From positions 1 through 21,567 of the forward strand of contig JTDA01000027.1 in NCBI GenBank assembly GCA_000803105.1: DNA of 21,567 nt, written 5' to 3'. The notes under the pieces were generated by a model that had not been told where the DNA came from, did not search any database, and was given only the letters and a program-made list of their open reading frames with translations. Shown here piece by piece: positions 7,456-13,629 of the stretch. This DNA is from Coprobacter secundus (GTDB lineage: Bacteria; Bacteroidota; Bacteroidia; Bacteroidales; Coprobacteraceae). Numbering within the stretch: the first letter of the stretch is position 1; every line of letters begins with the position of its first letter. A program made the position numbers and the translations under genes.

Positions 7456-9363
7456 CTACTTCACGAGAATACCCAATTCCCCGACCGTAACAAAATCCCG
7501 GTTATCGATTTCCGTCAAAGCCTCGAACTTAAAATAACGCGCCTGGCAAGGAGCATCAAAACGGACAAACTGAGCCACAGGATTATGCATAATATTGCTG
7601 AACTCGCCGCTGCACTTGCACTCCTTCCAGTCGGTACCGTTATCACTCACAAAAAACTTGTAATTATACACCGTCCCCGACTTATCCTCACCGTTCCGGG
7701 GCAGATAACTGAAGCCCGTTATCTTATAACTCTTGCCCATGTCTACAACCACCTGTTTCACGCCTTTACCCTCCGTACTCTTCCAGAAAGTATCACCGTT
7801 GCCGTCTATCGCAGCTTTGGCAGCCGTCAGGTCACCTCCCGTAGCCGAGACCACCTTCCAGTCTTTCACCGGTACCTCACTGATAACCAAGTCCGATTCC
7901 CCTTCCCGAATCTCCTCGATACAGAAAGCAGCCACCCGTTTCATATTCACCCGGCCCCGGGCAGACGTTACGCACACCCTCAACGCCGAAGCCTCACATT
8001 CAGGGAAACGCAACAGCCTCTTATATCCGACCGTCGTCCCTTCGGCCACACGCGTCCACTCGCCATTCACTTGGGCATCCACAGCAAACGCCTCCACGCG
8101 CTGCCCCTTAGCCACATCCTCGCACAACATCACCGTATTCACCGTAGCACCCTTCCCCTGCACTTTATACTCTTGGGGTGTCCCCACAGTCAGCACCCTG
8201 TACTTGTCACCGTCAGCAAGCAAGCTTCGCGACAAGTTCCGGGACACATAAGCATTCAATTCCCGTATCCGGGTCGCATCCGTCTCATGTATCAGTCCCC
8301 TCTTATCAGGAGGAATATTCAAGAGAAGCACCGAGTTCCGCCCCACCGAAGTAAAATAAATATCCACCAGTTTCGACAAAGACTTCACCTGGCTGTCCTC
8401 CCGGTCGTGGTAGAACCACCCCGGACGTATCGACACATCCACCTCCGACGGATACCAGAACAGCTCCTTCGCCTTCGCTATCAACTCTAAACTGCCCAGC
8501 TCCTTCGCTGTCCCATATATGCCCAGCCTTTTGTTCTCGGCATCAGCACGCTCATATCCGCCCGGTACAAGAGCCGTTGCACTCCATTCCGTCTCACGGC
8601 CTTCACCCTTCTCATTACCTACCCAGCGCACATCGTCGCCCATGATGGCAGTCACGGCATTAGGCTGTAGCCGGTGTATCGTTTCATAAAAACGAGTCCA
8701 GTCATACACCTGCTTCTTTCCGTTGGGACCCTCGCCGCATGCCCCGTCAAACCACACCTCATGCACCTCACCGTAGTTGGTCAGCAATTCGGTCAACTGG
8801 TTTACAAAAAAGTCGTTATAACGAGGCGAGTCGCCATAACACTCCGCATTACGGTCCCACGGAGAAAGATACACCCCGAATTTCATCCCGTATTTGTCAC
8901 AAGCATCCCTCAACTCCCGCACGACATCGCCCTTGCCGTTTTTCCACGGAGAAGACGCTACCGAGTGAGCCGTCGTCCGAGTAGGCCACAGGCAAAAACC
9001 GTCATGATGCTTTGCCGTAAGAATCACCATCTTAAAGCCGCCCTCCTTCAACGTCTTCACCCATTGCTCCGCATCGAGCTCCGTCGGATTGAACAACCTC
9101 GGGTCTTCCGAACCGTCGCCCCACTCCCGTCCCGTAAACGTATTGATGCCGAAATGCAGGAAAGCCGTCATTTCCAGCTCCTGCCAAGCCATCTGGCGGG
9201 CATTGGGAACCAGGCGCGAAGCCATGTCTATCTTCTCGGGAATAGTCGCCCCCGGCGGGAAAGCCAAATGCTTCACATAGTACTTTTCGCCATTCTTCGC
9301 CACCGTCAGGCCCCCCAAAGAAAGCAAGATAAATAAAGACAAAATTCGACTGAAATGTTTCAT
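7456..9363 (-). CDS. GH29 alpha-L-fucosidase with C-terminal discoidin-like domain
   Basis: Releases alpha-linked L-fucose. The 635-residue protein has a signal peptide (about 1-22), a GH29 barrel (about 40-360) and a C-terminal F5/8 type C (discoidin-like) domain at about 505-635 that may bind the glycan. Marks are HFGINTFTGREWG, TAKHHDGFCLWP, SPWDRN and the nucleophile D206 in VWFDGACGEGPNG; E251 in WVGNEKGEG is the probable acid/base. These features resemble the GH29-B branch, whose characterised members favour branched alpha-1,3/1,4 fucose as in Lewis structures; the branch call is mine by eye. It is the first gene of a three-gene operon with a TAnnTTTG promoter about 245 bases upstream and a long leader. 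The signal peptide has no lipobox, so it is probably periplasmic. Confidence 0.94.
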   Translation of the reverse strand: MKHFSRILSLFILLSLGGLTVAKNGEKYYVKHLAFPPGATIPEKIDMASRLVPNARQMAWQELEMTAFLHFGINTFTGREWGDGSEDPRLFNPTELDAEQWVKTLKEGGFKMVILTAKHHDGFCLWPTRTTAHSVASSPWKNGKGDVVRELRDACDKYGMKFGVYLSPWDRNAECYGDSPRYNDFFVNQLTELLTNYGEVHEVWFDGACGEGPNGKKQVYDWTRFYETIHRLQPNAVTAIMGDDVRWVGNEKGEGRETEWSATALVPGGYERADAENKRLGIYGTAKELGSLELIAKAKELFWYPSEVDVSIRPGWFYHDREDSQVKSLSKLVDIYFTSVGRNSVLLLNIPPDKRGLIHETDATRIRELNAYVSRNLSRSLLADGDKYRVLTVGTPQEYKVQGKGATVNTVMLCEDVAKGQRVEAFAVDAQVNGEWTRVAEGTTVGYKRLLRFPECEASALRVCVTSARGRVNMKRVAAFCIEEIREGESDLVISEVPVKDWKVVSATGGDLTAAKAAIDGNGDTFWKSTEGKGVKQVVVDMGKSYKITGFSYLPRNGEDKSGTVYNYKFFVSDNGTDWKECKCSGEFSNIMHNPVAQFVRFDAPCQARYFKFEALTEIDNRDFVTVGELGILVK

Positions 9364-9606
9364 ATTTAACAGGTATTATTTTAATAAAAACAGGTACAAA
9401 CCTCTGAATTCCAAATCTTAACTAATTTATAAACAAACACTTAAAAAAAACACTCGCACACAGCCATATTCCTTTCGCACCAACGCACCTATACGCACCA
9501 TGTTGCCTCCATTCATCACCGGCACCCGAAAGACGTTGCCACCTGTCCACAAAAGGCCTACGGTCCTCTCCGCCAAAGCTCAACCACCTTTCCTGGCTCT
9601 ACGCTA
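9364..9606 (-). other. Long G-rich 5' leader of the fucosidase operon
   Basis: Between the promoter at 9607-9614 and the fucosidase start lie about 240 bases. The part at about 9445-9606 has roughly three G for each C on the transcribed strand, in sharp contrast to the AT-rich DNA around it. It contains an imperfect repeat (GGTGGCAAC at 9535-9543, GGAGGCAAC at 9502-9510), three GTGCG repeats, and a short possible stem TGGCA/TGCCG. After a T-run at about 9443-9450 the leader becomes AT-rich. It could be a structured regulatory RNA, carry a small reading frame, or be a relic. I found no known riboswitch in it. Confidence 0.4.
9427..9501 (-). CDS. Possible 24-codon leader reading frame
   Basis: In the fucosidase leader, an ATG at 9501 opens 24 codons ending in TAA (peptide begins MVRIGALVRKEYG and ends in a hydrophobic stretch VFFLSVCL). 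A perfect GGAGG lies 4 bases before the ATG, unusual for Bacteroidota, and an in-frame ATG lies five codons further upstream at 9516. A second minus-strand frame across the same sequence is open too, so the openness may just reflect G-rich composition. I do not recognise the peptide. It could be a leader peptide or no gene at all. Confidence 0.2.
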   Translation of the reverse strand: MVRIGALVRKEYGCVRVFFLSVCL

Positions 9607-9614
9607 CAAAGATA
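9607..9614 (-). promoter_or_regulatory. Promoter -7 box TATCTTTG for the fucosidase operon
   Basis: On the minus strand TATCTTTG matches the Bacteroidota primary sigma -7 consensus TAnnTTTG exactly. The sequence about 20 bases upstream is T-rich (ATTTTTAATTG) without a perfect TTTG -33 box. Transcription would start near 9600. It sits just after the repeat cluster and just before the long leader, which supports a separate transcription unit for 9363-3346. Confidence 0.65.
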
Positions 9615-9698
9615 ATATTTTTATTAACAATTAAAAATTTCGCCCCCACTTTCACACTCCCCGCCGGACAATACAAAAACAAAGCAAGTTTCTATTAT

Positions 9699-9790
9699 CT
9701 TTAGACAGAAGAACAAAAGAACATAAGATTTATTTATACCAATCTTCCTATTCCAATATCCCCTTTTGTCCTTGTGTTCTTTTGTCTAAA
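9699..9790. repeat. Hairpin-forming repeat unit A
   Basis: Arms at 9699-9727 (CTTTAGACAGAAGAAC...) and 9763-9790 are inverted copies with about four mismatches, giving a stem of about 27 bp and a loop of about 35 bases. On the minus strand the loop reads GATATTGGAATAGGAAGATT, which resembles the first codons of the intact GxxExxY gene (GATATGGAAATAGAAGGTTT). It is nearly identical to unit B, 124 bases away. It looks like an internally deleted derivative of the gene-bearing unit. Confidence 0.75.
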
Positions 9791-9821
9791 AAAACAGCTT
9801 TTGACGGACATGTTTTTATTA

Positions 9822-9952
9822 CTTTTAGACAGAAGAACAAAAGAACATAAGATTTATTTATACCAATCCTCCTATTCCAATATCCCCTTTTGTCTTTATG
9901 TTCTTATGTCTAAAAAATATATTCCTCTTATGTCCTTTTGTTCTTTTGTCTG
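9822..9952. repeat. Hairpin-forming repeat unit B with an extra arm
   Basis: The first 90 bases repeat unit A with few changes: arm at 9822-9851, gene-start-like loop, and complementary arm at 9887-9914. A second arm-like block follows (9926-9952, CTTATGTCCTTTTGTTCTTT), joined by AAAAAATATATTCC. The same block recurs upstream of the intact gene and in unit C. The bases between unit B and the gene stop (9953-9987) are AT-rich with another GTCTAAAAAA remnant. Confidence 0.75.
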
Positions 9953-9987
9953 AAAATATATGTCTAAAAAAAACAACATATTCGTCC

Positions 9988-10368
9988 CTATGTATTATTT
10001 TTATACTCTCTGAATTTCCTTTTTATCTCAATACGTTCACCCCCGAAATTTATTAATAAGCCGTGGTCCGTATGAGTAGCAGTCAAATAATTTACCAATT
10101 GAGTTTCATGTATAGGAAGAAGATGCTGTACCGCTTTAAGCTCAATGATTATTTCTCCCTCCACGATAATATCCGCCCTGAATTCGCCCACAATTTCATT
10201 TTTGTAATACACATTTATAGGCATTTCCATATCTGCCCGAATACCCTTTTCCTTTAATTCTATCAGCATGGCTTTCTGATAGACACTCTCAAGAAAACCC
10301 GCAGAAAGCTGAGTCCTCACATCATAAGCACACTGAATAACAGCCTTTATCAAACCTTCTATTTCCAT
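9988..10368 (-). CDS. GxxExxY family protein with PD-(D/E)XK-type nuclease fold
   Basis: A 126-residue protein with the family signature G24-F-L-E27-S-V-Y30. A nuclease-like core follows: D66 in EFRADIIVE, then E76-L-K78 in IIIELKA, and Q90...Y94 in ETQLVNYL, the order expected for the PD-(D/E)XK superfamily. There is no signal peptide, so it should be cytoplasmic. The function of this family is not established; DNA or RNA cleavage is only suggested by the fold. The start fits the family N-terminus (MEIEGLIKAVIQCAYDV). It stands alone in a cluster of AT-rich repeats between two glycosidase genes and has no apparent link to glycan use. The repeats carry pieces of its own 5' end, so gene and repeats probably form one element. 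Confidence 0.88.
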   Translation of the reverse strand: MEIEGLIKAVIQCAYDVRTQLSAGFLESVYQKAMLIELKEKGIRADMEMPINVYYKNEIVGEFRADIIVEGEIIIELKAVQHLLPIHETQLVNYLTATHTDHGLLINFGGERIEIKRKFREYKNNT

Positions 10369-10371
10369 ATC

Positions 10372-10440
10372 CCTCTTTTGTCTTTATGTTCTTCTGTCAA
10401 AAAATATATTCCCCTTATGTCCTTCTGTTCTTTTGTCCAA
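10372..10440. repeat. Tandem arm blocks upstream of the GxxExxY gene
   Basis: Two arm-like blocks, CTTTTGTCTTTATGTTCTTC and CTTATGTCCTTCTGTTCTTT, separated by AAAAAATATATTCCC, lie directly before the start codon on the minus-strand side. The same order of blocks occurs in unit B (9888-9952) and unit C (10541-10607), so this is the conserved 5' flank of the gene-bearing unit and may contain its promoter. Confidence 0.65.
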
Positions 10441-10475
10441 AAAAACAGTTCACGACAGACAAACTTTTATTATTT

Positions 10476-10607
10476 TTAGACAAAAGAACAGAAGAACAAA
10501 AAACAGTTTTTACCAAACCCTCTATTTCCATATCCCTCTTTTATCCTTTTTGTTCTTTTGTCCCCAAAAAATATATTCTCCTTATGTCCTTTTGTTCTTC
10601 TGTCTAA
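10476..10607. repeat. Hairpin-forming repeat unit C
   Basis: Arms at about 10476-10500 (TTAGACAAAAGAACAGAAGA) and 10583-10607 (...GTTCTTCTGTCTAA) are inverted copies with a few mismatches. The interior holds a 41-base near-copy of the 5' end of the neighbouring gene and the same flank blocks seen before the intact gene. Between it and the gene, 10441-10475 carries the linker CAGTTCACGACAGACA, matching CAGCTTTTGACGGACA between units A and B. Confidence 0.75.
10502..10531 (-). pseudogene. 5' fragment of a second GxxExxY gene
   Basis: Positions 10502-10542 match 10339-10379 at 37 of 41 bases by eye, in the same orientation. The match covers the last bases of the flank, the ATG (at 10531) and about ten codons, reading MEIEGLVKTV where the intact gene reads MEIEGLIKAV; then it runs straight into the repeat arm. 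It is a remnant of a deleted copy. Confidence 0.7.
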
Positions 10608-10620
10608 AAAAATTACTCTT

Positions 10621-10680
10621 TCCCATCCTTTATGTTCTTATGTCCAAAAAACATATCCCCCTTATGTCCTTCTGTCAAAA
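10621..10680. repeat. Partial repeat unit D (arm blocks only)
   Basis: Two further arm-like blocks (TTTATGTTCTTATGTCCAAA and CTTATGTCCTTCTGTC) separated by AAACATATCCCC abut the stop codon of the upstream GH2 gene. The inverted partner and gene-start segment are missing. The cluster therefore begins within a few bases of the end of the GH2 coding region. Confidence 0.55.
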
Positions 10681-10681
10681 A

Positions 10682-13369
10682 TCACTCAAAATCCTCCTGT
10701 TGCCTTTCCACCTCTCTCAATTTCAATCGGCTCACTTCCTGCTGCAACTCCCGTATCCGCTTCTCATAATCCGAGGCAGTACCCTTTTCCTGCCTTTCCG
10801 AACGGCAGCCGGAATCCTCCGACTTTTTCAAATCATCCTCATTAGCAACCAACGGATAATCCGCCGGGAAAGACCGGATAACTAACTCTGCCGAGACCGG
10901 AGTATGTTTACCCTGCCACAAAACAGAAGCACGCACCCTTATCTCCCCCGGAGTAATACCAGCCTTTACAAGTACCGGAGCAGTGCCCCAACGTACCGGA
11001 CAAGGATTCGTAAACGTCTCCACATCAGCGACAAGAGCGCCCGGACCCTCAATCTCGAACCTCACCTCGCCATTATTCAGACGCTTGATATTCCCGTTCT
11101 CATCAGCCACTGCAGCCACGACAGTCACCATATCAGAACCGTTTGCCCTCATCTGCACCTTCTCATCATCAGCCCACAACAACAATTTCGAAGGACGGCG
11201 TGCAGGACAAACCTTATGAGTAGCAACGACTTTCCCGTCGACAAGTCCCTCGGCCAGCAAGTAGGACTCATCATCCTTACCCTGCCGGGAAAGCTTTTTA
11301 TCATGCATGACATCAAACACATTCTCAAATGTAATCACAGGAGAAGGCATCCCGGCTGCCCCCTCGGATTTCCGGTACACATACGGTTTTCCCCCCTTGC
11401 AACAAGTAAGGCGCACCTCGTCGCAATTACTGTACACCGTCACATCCTTTGGAGAAAAAGGAGTCATGTAATTCGCAATATAGACCATCGGGCCGCTATC
11501 GGCAATCAAGTCCCCGTTCACCTCTGTCGGACGTTGGGCACAAAACATATAATAAGACAGCTTCGGTTGACGGAAAGCATCCATAATCCCGCCATAAAAA
11601 GGATCAGGATGATACCCGCGCTGATGGTCGAACGAATGCCACAGACACCCACCCATATGCTGTCTGGAAGTCCTGTACAATATGTCATAACAAGTATACC
11701 GATAATCAGGCTTGGCATACCCCTGAGCCTGTACAAGCATCGGGTACTCACCCCAAGCTCGACTTGCCCGGCTCGGAGAATTATGCGAATTCCAGTTATC
11801 CACGTTATCCCCCCACTCACGGGTAAAATAGCTTATCTGGGGATTCAAATTTTCAGCATTGAATGCCCCGCCTCCACCGATAGCCGGATGAGTAAAATGA
11901 ACCGGAAAATATTCCTTTCCCCGGGCCGTGGCATCACACCCGGCATAACAATAAGGATATGGATACTCCTCCTTCAAAATATCGGCCACATTCCGGGCAA
12001 AATCCTCCGGATACCACGTTTCATTCAAGATAGGTTCCCACAACCACACCGACGCATGATTACGGTCACGCCTTACCATATTTCGAATATCATCATAGAC
12101 CCGTTGCCCGAAAATCGGATCATCATTCCAAAATTGCCAGCCGGGAGTATTCACTATGACAAACAAACCGAGCTCGTCACATGCATCCATAAACGCAGGG
12201 TCTTGAGGATAATGAGCATTACGGATGACACGCAACCCCGCATCCCGCAGTTTCTTGGCATCCCGCCAGTGCAAGCTGTTAGGCAAAGCATTGCCTATCA
12301 CGGCAAAATCCTGATGTCGGTTAGCCCCGATAAGAGGATAAGGATAAGGAGCACCGTTCAGCCAGAAACCGTCTTTCCCCTTAAACTCGATACTCCGAAT
12401 GCCGATACGCTGGCAATAACCGTCGACAACCCGGCCCGAACGCTCCTTGACATAAACATGCAATCTATAAAGATAAGGACTGTCGGGAGACCACAGATGA
12501 GGATGCCTTACCGTAACTTCACAAGACGACTCGCCCGCCTTTCCATCCCTCACAACAAAAGGCCTCTCCTTTGAGAAAACCCGCTTGCCCTCCTTATCAA
12601 AAAGCTCATACACAATCTTTCCCGAAAAAGATGCCCCCGAAAGATTACGCACATGAGACTTCATCCTTACAAGAGCCGACCCCTCCGAAACTTTATCAAA
12701 CGAGACAAACACTCCCCCTCCGGCCGTCTCATCCTCGTAATTAGAATCCGTTATAAACACCCGGTTATGAACCACCAGCCAGCAATCACGATATATCCCC
12801 CCAAAATATGCAAAATCCAGAGCATCCTGCGCTTTTCCGGGAGGATAAGAAACATCATCTCTGTTATCTGCCCACACCGCTATGACATTATCCCCATCAT
12901 AATTCAAAAAAGGAGCGACATCCACCACCACAGGCAAGAATCCGCCAAAATGCTCCTTCAGCAACCTCCCGTTGACCCATACTTTCGATTTGCCCATAAT
13001 AGCCTCGAAATGAAGGAACAATTGCTTACCCTTCCAATTACCGTCCGCCGTAAAATGCTTACGATACCATACAGCACCCTGATAATTGATACATCCACTC
13101 GCCTCGGCAGGAAGATACTCTATGCCATTGGGCAACGAAACTATCTCCCAGTCCCCGTCGTCGAAATCAGGCTGTTCCGCCCCGGGAACATCCCCCTTAT
13201 AAAAACGCCAAGCAGGATTCATATCATACACCTCACGGCCCGTATTAGGCAAAGAATAAAAACCGGCAGTAGAAAAAGAAGGCTGATAATCATCAGCATA
13301 AGATACCGTTATAGGGAGCAGAAACAAGCAGACCCATACAACTCTCCAGTACGTCGATAAGTGTCTCAT
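10682..13369 (-). CDS. GH2 family glycosidase with C-terminal coiled coil
   Basis: Periplasmic retaining glycosidase of family GH2, probably acting on beta-galactosides or a related beta-glycoside. The 895 residues hold a signal peptide (about 1-25), a jelly roll (about 45-205), an Ig-like domain (about 215-325) and a barrel (about 330-610) with acid/base E450 in PILNE and nucleophile E518 in FTREWGD. Beta domains follow (about 615-835). It lacks the NxKG motif of beta-glucuronidases. Unusual is the tail after about 840: a polar linker, then a short charged helix with hydrophobic spacing (I872, L875, V879, L882), fitting a coiled coil. It is separated from the LacZ-like gene upstream by about 260 bases with its own candidate promoter, and its stop lies at the very edge of the repeat cluster. 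The substrate is not decided by sequence. Confidence 0.9.
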   Translation of the reverse strand: MRHLSTYWRVVWVCLFLLPITVSYADDYQPSFSTAGFYSLPNTGREVYDMNPAWRFYKGDVPGAEQPDFDDGDWEIVSLPNGIEYLPAEASGCINYQGAVWYRKHFTADGNWKGKQLFLHFEAIMGKSKVWVNGRLLKEHFGGFLPVVVDVAPFLNYDGDNVIAVWADNRDDVSYPPGKAQDALDFAYFGGIYRDCWLVVHNRVFITDSNYEDETAGGGVFVSFDKVSEGSALVRMKSHVRNLSGASFSGKIVYELFDKEGKRVFSKERPFVVRDGKAGESSCEVTVRHPHLWSPDSPYLYRLHVYVKERSGRVVDGYCQRIGIRSIEFKGKDGFWLNGAPYPYPLIGANRHQDFAVIGNALPNSLHWRDAKKLRDAGLRVIRNAHYPQDPAFMDACDELGLFVIVNTPGWQFWNDDPIFGQRVYDDIRNMVRRDRNHASVWLWEPILNETWYPEDFARNVADILKEEYPYPYCYAGCDATARGKEYFPVHFTHPAIGGGGAFNAENLNPQISYFTREWGDNVDNWNSHNSPSRASRAWGEYPMLVQAQGYAKPDYRYTCYDILYRTSRQHMGGCLWHSFDHQRGYHPDPFYGGIMDAFRQPKLSYYMFCAQRPTEVNGDLIADSGPMVYIANYMTPFSPKDVTVYSNCDEVRLTCCKGGKPYVYRKSEGAAGMPSPVITFENVFDVMHDKKLSRQGKDDESYLLAEGLVDGKVVATHKVCPARRPSKLLLWADDEKVQMRANGSDMVTVVAAVADENGNIKRLNNGEVRFEIEGPGALVADVETFTNPCPVRWGTAPVLVKAGITPGEIRVRASVLWQGKHTPVSAELVIRSFPADYPLVANEDDLKKSEDSGCRSERQEKGTASDYEKRIRELQQEVSRLKLREVERQQEDFE

Positions 13370-13436
13370 AAATCAGATATTCGGTTATATAATTACAAAA
13401 AATCTCATGCAGTTACACACATACCATAAAAAACAA

Positions 13437-13506
13437 TTTACCCGTAAGCTGATATGCAGGACACATAAAATTATCCTTACAGATATCCACACAGCTTACA
13501 GGTAAA
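13437..13506 (-). other. Inverted repeat in the leader of the GH2 gene
   Basis: TTTACCCGTAAGCTG at 13437-13451 and CAGCTTACAGGTAAA at 13492-13506 are complementary at 14 of 15 positions and enclose about 40 bases. The structure lies between the candidate promoter at 13538-13545 and the start codon at 13369. As RNA it would form a stable stem in the 5' leader; as DNA it could be an operator. No T-run follows, so a terminator is unlikely. Confidence 0.55.
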
Positions 13507-13537
13507 CCGTCCGGTAACCTCGGTCATCCACCTTGTA

Positions 13538-13545
13538 CAAAAATA
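13538..13545 (-). promoter_or_regulatory. Candidate promoter -7 box TATTTTTG
   Basis: On the minus strand TATTTTTG fits the Bacteroidota -7 consensus TAnnTTTG. No clear TTTG box is seen at -33. Transcription would start near 13531, giving a leader of about 160 bases for the GH2 gene that starts at 13369. Confidence 0.45.
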
Positions 13546-13629
13546 GCACTTTTCCCTCTATTTTCCGCTATATTGCCCCAAGATTTCTATCCAGTTTTAC
13601 CGCAAAAACAAACAAAGGTATCCGGTGTG

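Noticed and set aside
9364..9606. Known riboswitch in the fucosidase leader
   Set aside because: I could not match the sequence to the conserved cores of the common classes (TPP, cobalamin, SAM, FMN, lysine); only composition and short repeats are notable.
9690..10680. CRISPR array
   Set aside because: The repeats are palindromic, of varying length and irregular spacing, and the sequences between them are themselves related; there are no unique spacers of constant size and no cas genes.
10433..10885. 150-codon plus-strand frame across the repeats
   Set aside because: It is built from translated repeat arms (recurrent SPYVLLFFC-like segments) and then runs antisense into the GH2 tail; periodic repeats explain the open frame.
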